Positions 35,141-45,372 of a stretch of 64,000 nucleotides of DNA are shown here, piece by piece. The translations under genes and the position numbers were made by a program. A model generated the notes under the pieces. The model saw nothing but the letters and a program-made list of their open reading frames with translations, was not told the DNA's origin and ran no database searches. The stretch is from Clarkia xantiana subsp. parviflora (Eukaryota; Streptophyta; Magnoliopsida; Myrtales; Onagraceae). The DNA lies in NCBI GenBank assembly GCA_036873135.1, contig JAPTYO010000017.1, positions 16,802,001 to 16,866,000 on the forward strand, read 5' to 3'. The first letter of the stretch is position 1. Every line of letters starts with the position of its first letter.

Positions 35141-35953
35141 TGATGGATATACGCCCAATTTGAACCCGTTGACTTCCGAACCGTTGTATTTTTATCGTCC
35201 CATTTATGATTGCAAATCGAAACTTCAACCCGGACACTTCGCGAGAACATCGACGGCTCGGACGGGGCCGAAGCGCCCGTCCGGCAGAGACGAACTCACC
35301 TAGGTGAGGTTGGGTGGCCACACCCGACCTCCCCTAGGGGAGATCGGGTGGACCAACCCGATCTCTCCTAGGAGAGATCGGGTCGGCCAACCCGATCCCT
35401 CCTAGGAGGGATGGGGTTGGCCAACCCCACCCTCCCTAGGAGGGGTTGGGTGCCCTCACCCAACCCCTACCCATGGAGGTCGGATTTCTCCCCCCCAAGG
35501 GCCCCGACACCACCTTCGGACTCCCATGCTCGGTCCACTCCGCCTACCTCCTCCGAATCCTAAGGTCTTAATTATGTGCTTAAAGGTTAATTAATTGTGT
35601 TTAAAGGCTAACGATGTCATTAAGCCACCTTAATGACACCGTTGCCTATAAATACCCCACCTTCACAACTCATTTGATCATCTTGGCAATTTAGATTATC
35701 TTGCTCTGACATCTCTCTAGCTTTATCTCTCTAAAAACGATACTGACTTAGGCATCGGAGAGGGTTCATCAGGCACCACCCCCCCCTCTGTGCCTGGTAT
35801 TGCCCCTTCTGCAGGGCGAAAGGAGAAGAGAAGCTAAGGAACGAAGGACGAAAGCTAAGACAGTACAACCTAAGAGAACCGAATCATCCACATCTCCAGT
35901 GAGGAACGAGATTTGAGCCGACCACCCGTTGACCCAGATCCCGGAACCTAACA
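35141..35953 (+). repeat. Family B 5' LTR of E6 (813 bp)
   Basis: TG...CA ends. U3 contains palindromic units (CTCTCCTAGGAGAG, GGGTCGGCCAACCC type) at 35296-35450. TATAAATA at 35647-35654. It is 97 bp longer than the 3' LTR because the 3' LTR has fewer palindromic units. Confidence 0.95.
35752..35815 (+). promoter_or_regulatory. Conserved two-stem R-region fold (E6 copy)
   Basis: About 100 bp after the TATA box. The motif GGCATCGGAGAGGG is followed by an inner stem CAGGCAC (35770-35776) with GTGCCTG (35790-35796) around a C-rich loop. An outer pairing of AGGG with CCCT (35803-35807) encloses it, and CTGCAGG follows. Other LTR families keep the pairing with different bases. Role unknown: dimerisation, packaging, polyadenylation or splicing are all possible. 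Confidence 0.65.
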
Positions 35954-35955
35954 CT

Positions 35956-35971
35956 TGGCGCCGTCAGTGGG
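35956..35971 (+). other. Primer binding site of E6
   Basis: TGGCGCCGTCAGTGGG, two bases after the LTR end. Confidence 0.85.
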
Positions 35972-36004
35972 CTTCGAACAGAAAGCCTGGCTATTACACG
36001 AGCT

Positions 36005-39000
36005 ATGACGAACAGTAGGGTGTCCAGGCCCCAACACCCACCCGGGGGCAATGGGCGGAGAAGAGAACCCATACCCCCAGGGAGGCGGCCTAACCCTGGG
36101 AAGCAGCCAATGCATCCAGAGCCCCAAGAAATACCACAACCTCCTCAGCAACAGAACAACCAGGAGGGAGGACCTTCACGCCCAGCTGGGGCTGAGTCCT
36201 CCACAGCCTCCACCCCCCGGGCAAGAAGGCCACAGAGAGCAAGAGGACAACAGGGAGTGCCTTCCCACAACACGGCACCCCCTGAGGGATACTATTATGA
36301 GGAGCAACCCCAAAGGCACCCATATGGGATGCCGGCACAAAGAGATGATAACCGCGCCCACACAGCATATGCAAGGCCGGCATACACTCAAGGGACTTAC
36401 ACTGAAGCTCATGAGGAGGAGCAGATCCCGACAGAAGAGCACTACCCGCACCCTCGAGCAGGGCAGCGAGAGGAGCAAAGAAGATATTACCAGGAGCCAC
36501 CCCCAGAGGGAAGGCAACAATTCGTGCCTCCCAGGCAACAGCAGAACAACAGGGCTTACACCCCGCTTGGGGAGGAAAGACAAGCAAGACCTCCAAGGAG
36601 GCAGGACTTCTATGAAGCACCCCAGCAGGCGTATCAAGAGTACACCTACAGTCCATACCAGCAGGGACAAGGGAACCCAGTAAGCCCAGTCTACAACTAC
36701 AATGGATATCAGAGGGATTATACTCCGGCACAGGTGATGATCACCCCGGAGGAGATAGAAGCCATGATAACCCGGAAATTGAATGAGTCAAAGAAACCCA
36801 GCCTGCATTGTCTAAGTGATAAGACGAACCACCCTTTCACAAGGGAGCTGGAGATGAACAGGGTGCCAGACTCCCTACACACTGTGCAAATTGCAAAGTA
36901 CAATGGGAAGGGAGACCCCCTAGAGCATATCCAACAGCATGAGGCCTCTCTATTCGGGAGGACAACTGATGAAAGATACAAGGCACTCCTTTTCCCAAAC
37001 ACCCTATCAGGGGTTGCCTCACATTGGTTCTTCAGCCTGCCCTCTGAGAGCATCCACTCATGGGAGCAGCTAAAAGCTAAGTTTCTGCAGAGATACCTAG
37101 GGGAGAGGAAACTCCTCAAGGGAACAGGCTCCATTGATGACGTAAAACAAGAATACGATGAATCCCTGGCCAGCTACTATACTAGGTTCAACCAGAATAT
37201 TGCAGACATCCAGGGAGACATCACTGAAGGGGAGATAATCCGAGCCTTTATCAGAAACTTAGGTCGCTTTGGGTCAACATTGGCTGAAAAGATGGCCAAA
37301 AAGCCAGCAAGCACCTTGGAGGAGCTTGCAGGGAGAGTTAAAACGCATATTGACCTTGAGAGGCACAGGGCAAGCAAGAAGGCCAAAATTCAGGCAGCCA
37401 AGGAGGATACTCAAAGGCCAAACAAAGGAAAGCCACCCCAGGCACCACAGCATGCAAGGCAGCAGGAATGGCGTCCGCCACAGCAAAGAAACCAAATGGG
37501 TGAACCCTTAAAGGCTAGAGAAATAAACGTCATTAAGTTCATCCCACTAAACGCCACTCCAGCCACCGTACTTAGAGAGATGCGGAACCAAAAGCTTTGG
37601 TCACCCCCTGCAAGGTGGAGAGCCCCAATGGTAGGAAATCACAAGGATAGATGGTGTGACAACCATGAGGCTTATGGTCACGACACAAATGAATGCTTTA
37701 GCCTAAAGCTAAGCATAAACAACATTGTCCAGAGGGGAGAACTAAAGCAATTCGTAGACCATGGGGGCAACAGTATGCAACTAGGGCCATCACAGAAGGA
37801 CAAGGAGAAGGGCAAGGGAAAGATAGACTACAACCCTCCACCCAACAAAAGAGGAGTCATAAATATGATACATGGGGGAGTAGCATCGGGTGGCCCAACT
37901 GCTAACGCAAGAGAGGTCTATGCATCCAAGCTAAGCTCAGTGCCAAGGTGGAGAAAAAGACCAAGAGAAGGAGAAGAAGTGAAGATCGAGTTCTCGGAGA
38001 AGGACAAGAGCCACATCGTCTTTCCACATGACGATGCTCTAGTTATTACTTTAGATATTGACAATTTTGATGTAAAGAGAATTTTGGTGGATGGGGGCAG
38101 CTCAGCTGACCTCCTAAGCCTGAGAGTGTTGGAAGAGATAGGGAAAACCAAAGCAGACATCAAACCGGTCAACTTCCCTCTAGTTGGCTTCTCAGGGGCA
38201 ACAAGTTACCCCCTGGGAATGATAACCCTACCAGTGACCATGGGCCAAGGATGGACCCAGCTGAAGGTAAATGTCAATTTCTTGGTGGTTGAAACCCTAG
38301 GAGCCTACCATGGGATCCTAGGAAGGACAACCATAAACCCATATGAAATAGTGCCATCCACTGTTCACCAGAAGTTGAAGTATATCACGGAGAACGGGGT
38401 TGGAGAGGTCCTAGGTGATCAACGCACCGCAAGGCAATGCTACGTCAACTCAATGAGACGTGGATCACACGGGACAGATACAGTGGCTGTAGTCATGGTA
38501 GGGGCCAACCAGGACAGAAGAAGGAGAGGAAGGAGACAAAGGCAAAGAAGGAGGAGGAGTGGAGTGACACTCCGTTTGAGCAGGCAGTTTTCTCAAACAG
38601 TGCCTACAAGGAGACACAGGAGCAAGGCTGTGAAGGCGACATCCATACCTTGGCAGCCAGACACCATAATAGGGAACAGGACAAGGAACTCCATCCTAAA
38701 AGGCTTCCGCTACATAGATGATATCAAGCAAATGCCTCAGGAGTCTATATCAAGCTATTTCCAGAGATTCTTTGATTATGGTGCCAACATGGACATCACA
38801 AGGGGAGAAGCAGTCAGAGCACTCATCAGAAACATGCATCCAAGTTCATTCGAGGCCTATGGAGGGCTCTATGAGATGGTCATGACGAGCACAATGAGAG
38901 AGCTCAAGGCGAAGCTGGACAGGGCATTTGAACAAGAGGCGGAACAGTTGGATGAAGTTCCAGAAAGAGGAAGAGAAACAGACACATTGGGAGGAGGTGT

Positions 39001-39259
39001 CAATTTCACATTCACACCCCTCACACTCAGCATAGAAGAAATTTTCCACAAGCACCTCAAGCAAGACCTACCAACATGCAGGGAGGAAGGCAAGGCCTTC
39101 CTAGGAAGAGATGCACACGGTTGGTGTGAATACCATGGGACCTGGGGTCATCAAACCAATGACTGCATGGTGTTGAAGGTGGAAGTGGAAGAAATAATTT
39201 ACAATGGAGGCTTCAAGGAGTACGTGGCAACAGACACAATGGCCACCCCATATCCTTAG
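36005..39259 (+). CDS. gag-pro: Gag - protease - second Gag polyprotein (1084 aa, intact)
   Basis: The ATG lies 33 bp after the PBS and the frame is uninterrupted. Residues 1-240 are Pro/Gln/Arg-rich and disordered. Residues 280-460 are a retrotransposon Gag (capsid) domain with YNGKGDPLEHI and HWFFSLPSES. The first knuckle is C551-x2-H-x4-H-x4-C564. The aspartic protease has VDGGSS (D696) and GILGRTTI (770-777). An Arg-rich linker (838-851) leads to a second Gag-like part: 900-980 aligns with 375-455 of the first (IDDIKQ...ESISSYFQRF against IDDVKQ...ESLASYYTRF), with a second knuckle C1041-x2-H-x4-H-x4-C1054. It ends where RT would start. Gag forms the particle and protease would cleave it. 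The second module may be a duplication or a capture from a related element. Confidence 0.92.
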   Translation: MTNSRVSRPQHPPGGNGRRREPIPPGRRPNPGKQPMHPEPQEIPQPPQQQNNQEGGPSRPAGAESSTASTPRARRPQRARGQQGVPSHNTAPPEGYYYEEQPQRHPYGMPAQRDDNRAHTAYARPAYTQGTYTEAHEEEQIPTEEHYPHPRAGQREEQRRYYQEPPPEGRQQFVPPRQQQNNRAYTPLGEERQARPPRRQDFYEAPQQAYQEYTYSPYQQGQGNPVSPVYNYNGYQRDYTPAQVMITPEEIEAMITRKLNESKKPSLHCLSDKTNHPFTRELEMNRVPDSLHTVQIAKYNGKGDPLEHIQQHEASLFGRTTDERYKALLFPNTLSGVASHWFFSLPSESIHSWEQLKAKFLQRYLGERKLLKGTGSIDDVKQEYDESLASYYTRFNQNIADIQGDITEGEIIRAFIRNLGRFGSTLAEKMAKKPASTLEELAGRVKTHIDLERHRASKKAKIQAAKEDTQRPNKGKPPQAPQHARQQEWRPPQQRNQMGEPLKAREINVIKFIPLNATPATVLREMRNQKLWSPPARWRAPMVGNHKDRWCDNHEAYGHDTNECFSLKLSINNIVQRGELKQFVDHGGNSMQLGPSQKDKEKGKGKIDYNPPPNKRGVINMIHGGVASGGPTANAREVYASKLSSVPRWRKRPREGEEVKIEFSEKDKSHIVFPHDDALVITLDIDNFDVKRILVDGGSSADLLSLRVLEEIGKTKADIKPVNFPLVGFSGATSYPLGMITLPVTMGQGWTQLKVNVNFLVVETLGAYHGILGRTTINPYEIVPSTVHQKLKYITENGVGEVLGDQRTARQCYVNSMRRGSHGTDTVAVVMVGANQDRRRRGRRQRQRRRRSGVTLRLSRQFSQTVPTRRHRSKAVKATSIPWQPDTIIGNRTRNSILKGFRYIDDIKQMPQESISSYFQRFFDYGANMDITRGEAVRALIRNMHPSSFEAYGGLYEMVMTSTMRELKAKLDRAFEQEAEQLDEVPERGRETDTLGGGVNFTFTPLTLSIEEIFHKHLKQDLPTCREEGKAFLGRDAHGWCEYHGTWGHQTNDCMVLKVEVEEIIYNGGFKEYVATDTMATPYP

Positions 39260-39521
39260 TTTCATATCTAGCATTTTGCATATTTCAGCTTTACAAGCTT
39301 TTCAAAAAACAACTTTGGAGAAGGAGAACTCACGAAGTTACTCCAACTCTACAACTATCTTTCATTCCTACAAAGGATGTCTTGGTGCACCAGGGCATCC
39401 CAAGTGTACAAAAACATGAATGCTCCTAAGGGAGTAGTAGTTACTCAAAAGTATTTTCCAGTGAATGCAGTGGTATAACCACGAAGTTATCCTTACACAG
39501 ATATGACTTCAAGTCAATGAC

Positions 39522-40305
39522 AGGTTCGACGCCCCCAAGAGCGTATCTTGAGAGTAGTTTTCATACTACGACATTCGACGCCCCCAAGAGCGTATCTTGA
39601 GAGTAGTTTTCATACTACGACATTCGACGCCCCCAAGAGCGTATCTTGAGAGTAGTGTTCATACTACGACCTTCGACGCCCCCAAGAGCGTATCTTGAGA
39701 GTAGTTATTACACTACAACCTTCGACGCACCAAGAGCGTATCTTGAGAGTGGTTTCCAAAAACTACGAACTTCGACGCCCCCAGGAGCGTATCTTGAGAG
39801 TAGTGTTCATACTACGACCTTCGACGCCCCCAAGAGCGTATCTTGAGAGTAGTTATTACACTACGAATTCGACGCACCAAGAGCGTATCTTGAGAGTGGT
39901 TTCCAAAAACTACGATTTCGACGCCCCCAGGAGCGTATCTTGAGGTAGATTTGCAACCTACCAGATTCGACGCCCCCAAGAGCGTATCTTGAGGTAGAAA
40001 AAACACTACCAGTTCGACGCCCCCAAGAGCGTATCTTGAGGTAGATTTCAAACTACCAGTTCGACGCCTACCAGGAGCGTATCTTTGGTCTAACCTGAGC
40101 CCTCCGGGAGCCTATCCTGTGAAACGTTAAGTGCCGTCCGAGAGCCTGTCTCGTGAACAGATTTTGACACCCGTCAAGAACGTATCGGTGGACTAACCTG
40201 TGCCCTCCGGGAGCCTATCCTGTGAAACGTTAAGTGCCGTTCGAGAGCCTGTCTCGTGAACAGATTTCGACGCCCACCAAGAGCGTATCTTTGGTCTAAC
40301 AGTAC
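39522..40305 (+). repeat. Family B tandem array in E6
   Basis: About ten type 1 units (39524-40060) and about two degenerate type 2 units (40060-40305), fewer than in E2 and E5. A fivefold short repeat AGAAGGATACCATGCT lies just after it (40345-40420). From 40420 to 40769 there is only conserved noncoding sequence up to the stop of the antisense gene. Confidence 0.92.
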
Positions 40306-40769
40306 AACGTATACCGTGTAAGGGGTATCAGAAGAGATCATCATACCATTCTTAGAAGGATACCATGCTTAGAAGGATACCATGCTTAGAAGGATACCAT
40401 GCTCAGAAGGATACCATGAGAAAGAAATTTCTAAGTAAAGTAATGTGAAGAACAAGTAATGTTTTTCTTTATAAAATGGCAGGTAAGACATGAAGGAAAG
40501 CACGAAAGAAGGATAAGTAAAGGAAACACACCAAGGAAAGGGTCCATACCCAAAGAGCCATACACAAGGCATAGGGAGACATCATGAGAAGAGATATATA
40601 CAAAAAGATGAGAAGCACTAATGTAAAGGCAAACGAACCACGTAGTCATCAACACAATGCGGCAAAGGAAAGTAACAACAAACACCATCACAATCTCAAA
40701 AGACACTCATCCCATACAAGGGGAGAAGGAGTGTAGTTATATATACAAGGATAGCATGAAATAAACACG

Positions 40770-43102
40770 TCAGTCAGAACCTTCGGGGGAGTCACCCTCA
40801 CGCCCCGAAGCTGAACCGCCAGCGGAAATGGATGAAGAGGAGGAGTCTGAGGTACCAATCTCCACCGGTGTAGCATCCACCTGGGCAGGGGCAGGCTCGT
40901 CTGCAACGGCAGCCTGACCCATCAGAACAGTCGCGTAGCCAGTGGCATATGGCCCAAAGTCACCAAGGTCACCAAACGGGAACTGAGGATCAATTCGGTA
41001 AATGTGATCAACCAGATACTCACCGAACTGGTTCATCTCCTGAGTGAGACGCACGCTATAATCGGCAGCGAAGGCAGATGAGGCCTTGTACTCAGAAACC
41101 GCAACAGTCCTCTCCTCAGCACGACACTTAGCCTCCAACTTCCGTAACTCCTCAGAATGGAGCGACGCGGCAACCTCAGCTTCCCGACGCAAACTGCCCA
41201 CAGTGGTCTCAAGCAAGGACACCTGGTCCTGGAGCTCCTGCATCCTCAAATCAGATAATCGTGCCTTCTCAGCAGCAGTAGCGACCTCCACCTTGAGAGA
41301 GACCTGGCTGTCCTCAAGGGTCTTCCTCTCGTCAGATAACTCGAGCACGAGCGAGGACATGTTCACCATGTCAGATATACCCTAACAATTCAAACAAAGG
41401 ATGAGTAACCAAAAGATAGCCATTATGAAAGAAATAAGAGGAAAGCAAAGAACAACTTACAGGTGCATAACGAGAAAGTACCCCTTGAACAAAGCGCCGA
41501 GTCTCCCCAGGAGACTTGGGCGGAGCAACACGATCGCCAGGGGGAACAGCACCGCGGAGTACGCGGACACCAACCTCAGGAGTCCGCAAAGAGGAGGTGC
41601 TATCGAAGTGGAACTCCTTTAGACCAGCGAAAGGAGTCCACCCAGACCCAATAACATCTTCATCAGTGAGACGGGCGAAATCCTTCCGACTTAAAGTCGG
41701 AGGCCCACCTACACAAGCAAAGCAAGTCAAAGGAGAATATAAACATAGAAAGATCAGCAACAAGGTAGAGATCATACCTGAGGACCGTGCCCTCGGCTGG
41801 GGGGCAGGGGAACCACCACCAGCAGGTCGCTTCCCTTTGTCAGCCAGGGAAGGCACCTCTTCGACCACCATCTCCTTATCACGAGATAGGGTCGGAGGAC
41901 GAGCAGTAGGCGAAGCAGGATCCACAGCTTTCTTTCTCTTAGCAGCCGAGGCCCCGGCCTCAGAATCAGATCTCCGCGGTTTGGACTTGGAAGGTCCAGA
42001 ATCTCTGCCAACGGAGACGACCCTCTCAGTCACCAAGGGGGAGCGCCCTAGCAAGGTAAGAAAAACAAGATAAGGAAAACATAGGTTATACCATAAAGAA
42101 GCAAATAGGAGAAAGCATACCAGAGGCCCCAGCCTTCTTCCCAGGCAGGGGGGATTTCTTCAAAGCAGAACTAGAAGGAGCCTTCCTCTTGCTCAGATCA
42201 ACAGGGGCTCCCTGCATGTTATAGGTTTTTCCATGAAACCAACCTACAAAGGAAGAGCAGAAGGTAAATAAAGATGGAAAGACCAAGTGACATACCGAAC
42301 CCCCGGAGTCAGGAGTCAGACTGATCCCGGCCTCGTAAAGATCCGTCTCAGTCACTAAGGACACGGGACAGTACGACCGAGTCCTGTTGCTCTCATGAAT
42401 GATCTTCATAGTCTTCAAATCAACTGAAGAGAACTCTCCAAAAGCAGGCCAACCATCGGACCGATCCTCATTCAAGACCGACCAAGTGACGTATCGGTCC
42501 GTAATGAAGAAGTAATGCTTAGCCCAGTGACTGGCCGAATTGTCACTCTGGGTCACGAAACGGAGGGAGGTATCCCACTCGACCCCACTCAACCCGAAAT
42601 CGGCAAATCGGGGATCTTTGAAGGTCGGATGGCGAGTTACGAAACTCGCAAACCCCACCTTCGTCCGGTACTGGAACCGATAGAAACATCGGAATAGAAC
42701 GAGAGAGTACTTCCAGGAGTACCAATGGCACAATACCCGGAAGCCCACCCAAACACGGAGGGCACTGGGGGCAAGGTTCACAGGAGAAATCCTGAAGAAC
42801 CTGCTCAACTCTATAAGCTCGTCACAGTAAGGCAGCCTCAGCCCGAATCGGATCTGGGAGGGGTACACGGCGACCTTCCCTATAGGAGGCTCCGTCACCG
42901 TCTCGCGAGTATTCCCCAAGGAGGGGAGAAAAGGATACAGAGGCTCATCTAGGGGACAGATATCTCCTAGGGTAACATGTTCGTTGTAATCGGACCTAGT
43001 GAGATGGTTCTCCGACAAGATAGCAAGACCTAAGGCAAAGGTAGGAGGAAATTCCAAAGTACGAATCAAATTTCGACTAACACCCCAATGAAGGTCACGG
43101 TA
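40770..43102 (-). CDS. Spliced antisense gene of E6 (resolved exons open)
   Basis: Read on the minus strand: 43102-42121, 42047-41778, 41708-41461 and 41381-40770, with introns of 73, 69 and 79 nt. All three have GT...AG ends (donors GTATGC, GTATGA, GTAAGT), and the phases join without a stop to give 703 codons. The order is an N-terminal conserved domain (PYCDELIELSRFF ... RVWVGFRVLCHW), a hydrophobic T-rich-encoded stretch (42295-42244), a basic segment (LSKRKAPSSS), a Pro/Ser/Lys-rich part, a second conserved block (LSRKDFARLTDED) and a coiled coil with an acidic Ser-rich tail. The exon with the start codon is not resolved: ATGA before GTGAGT near 43168 is possible but its phase does not fit. 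It is homologous to the family A antisense gene. Function unknown. Confidence 0.75.
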
Positions 43103-44656
43103 CTAAGCTAGCAAAAGGAAAGGAAGTAATGCGACCGAAAAGGAAGAGAAAAAGGAACTCACTCATCCTTCGGAGAATACGGCGTCTCTGAAGAGTCTGC
43201 GTACGCGGACACCACCAGGAGTATAATACCTACCACGACACGACAAATGTCAAGATAAGAGAAATTTCCGAGGAACCGGAAATACCCCGACACTCAACCA
43301 ACGACAACAACCAAGTTGCATAATTTATCCGAGCCTAAGGTCGGGTTTTTGAAAAAATTACCGTTATACCCTCCAACAAAGATTAACACACCAACGGCAG
43401 TACGACATCAAATTCAAGACCGGAATAGCCCAATCGGACAAGAAACCATATCCGGACGACCGGCAAACATTTTTCCCAAAATCCACAACTACCAACGGCT
43501 ATCTACGACAATCCCACGTTTAATTAAACATCGGCAATCAAGCATCGGCAATCAAATATCAACGATTCAAAAATCAACGTTTTACGCGGTAACGGAAAGG
43601 AAAAGAGCGGACCTTCGGAAAACCCGACCCGATATGGTAAACGGGTCCGGATTTCGAATTTGAAGACCCCGGAAATCAGTCCCTCGCCGGAATTTAGGCC
43701 TTGCCGTCGCCGGGGGTGATCTCGCCGTCACCGGAGCAGAGCCCAGTCGCTCCTCCGCCGTCACTTGCCGGTGATGTCCAGCCAACGTCGTCGTCCTCGA
43801 TCGATCCTCCACACCGTCCCGTCGTCGTCGCCGTACCCCGTCGACAGTCAGCCCGGCGTCGCCGTCGTCCGCCAAACCCTCTGCCGCCTCCGTGTCGCCG
43901 TTGGCTACTTCCCGCCTGGAGCTGCGTCGTCGTCTCCGGCCAAGCTCCTTCCCGTCGCCGGTTCCGGCTGAGTTGCTGGTCGGATTTCTGCCCCTTGGTG
44001 GAAATTCCGGCCGGCCCTAACCTTGGGGGTGCTCTCCAATTTTTCTTGCTCTCCAAGGGTGAGTGAAGAGGGAAGATGGTGGCTATGGTGACTCCTTGAG
44101 GTATTTTCTAACTCTTTTTTATGTTAAAAGGATGATAGGGTTTTTAAGAGGGTTTTAATCACCACCATCCATCTATCCTTAAATAAAATCTAAGGGTCAA
44201 GGAAAAACCATCATTTTTATCCCTTTCACCTATAGCTAAGTATATCTTCATACTTAGAAAAATTATCAAGATAGTTTTATTTTTGAGCATTCCATACTTA
44301 GGAAAATTTTTGGTCAAAATTAAATTTTTCCTCACTTAGATAAAATCCCGGCACGAATTTGAAGCATAGGTATCACACCCCTGTGCAAGTGTGTATTTTT
44401 TGAGTATGCATCTATAGCAAGGATAAGTTTATTACTCCCACCTCAGATGGACGCGTGCCTAGGCACACGTCCGCGCCACTCTGACATTTACAGTTCCTCT
44501 ATCTCATAAGGCATGGGGCAAAGTCAGAGGCTCGCATCCATGGGTAAGCAAACATTCAGACAAAGAAGGTAAAACCCCGGTTTCAAATTGCGCGTGTCAT
44601 ACCATCCTAAAATAGAGTCAATCAAGGGTTAGGCCATTGGTTGACTCGGGGGCATG
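43103..44656 (-). promoter_or_regulatory. Antisense leader/promoter region of E6 and PPT
   Basis: GC-rich CCGCCG-type leader at 43600-44000 (minus-strand transcript). The TATATA seen in E2 and E5 at the equivalent place (about 44115) has diverged to a weak A/T run in this copy. The last bases are GACTCGGGGGCATG, the polypurine tract (44643-44656). No coding sequence was supported. Confidence 0.55.
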
Positions 44657-45372
44657 TGATGGATATACGCCCAATTTGAACCCGTTGACTTCCGAACCGT
44701 TGTATTTTTATCGTCCCATTTATGATTGCAAATCGAAACTTCAACCCGGACACTTCGCGAGAACATCGACGGCTCGGACGGGGCCGAAGCGCCCGTCCGG
44801 CAGAGACGAACTCACCTAGGAGGGATCGGGTTGGCCAACCCCACCCTCCCTAGGAGGGGTTGGGTGCCCTCACCCAACCCCTACCCTTGGAGGTCGGATT
44901 TCTCCCCCCCAAGGGCCCCGACACCACCTTCGGACTCCCATGCTCGGTCCACTCCGCCTACCTCCTCCGAATCCTAAGGTCTTAATTATGTGCTTAAAGG
45001 TTAATTAATTGTGTTTAAAGGCTAACGATGTCATTAAGCCACCTTAATGACACCGTTGCCTATAAATACCCCACCTTCACAACTCATTTGATCATCTTGG
45101 CAATTTAGATTATCTTGCTCTGACATCTCTCTAGCTTTATCTCTCTAAAAACGATACTGACTTAGGCATCGGAGAGGGTTCATCAGGCACCACCCCCCCC
45201 CCCCCTCTGTGCCTGGTATTGCCCCTTCTGCAGGGCGAAAGGAGAAGAGAAGCTAAGGAAGGAAGGACGAAAGCTAAGACAGTACAACCTAAGAGAACCG
45301 AATCATCCACATCTCCAGTGAGGAACGAGATTTGAGCCGACCACCCGTTGACCCAGATCCCGGAACCTAACA
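44657..45372 (+). repeat. Family B 3' LTR of E6 (716 bp)
   Basis: TG...CA ends, one short palindrome block (44815-44875), TATAAATA at about 45060, R fold at 45171-45236. It ends at the GAGTC duplication. Confidence 0.95.

Larger units (their letters stand above)
35141..45372 (+). mobile_element. Family B element E6: youngest, intact non-autonomous element
   Basis: 10,232 bp between perfect GAGTC target duplications (35136-35140 and 45373-45377), inserted in the antisense gene of E5. It has 5' LTR 35141-35953, PBS, a 1084-codon open frame, a tandem array, an antisense gene whose resolved exons are open, PPT and 3' LTR 44657-45372. The LTRs look almost identical apart from a palindrome-array indel. 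There is no RT, RNase H or integrase, so movement requires enzymes from another element. Confidence 0.93.
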
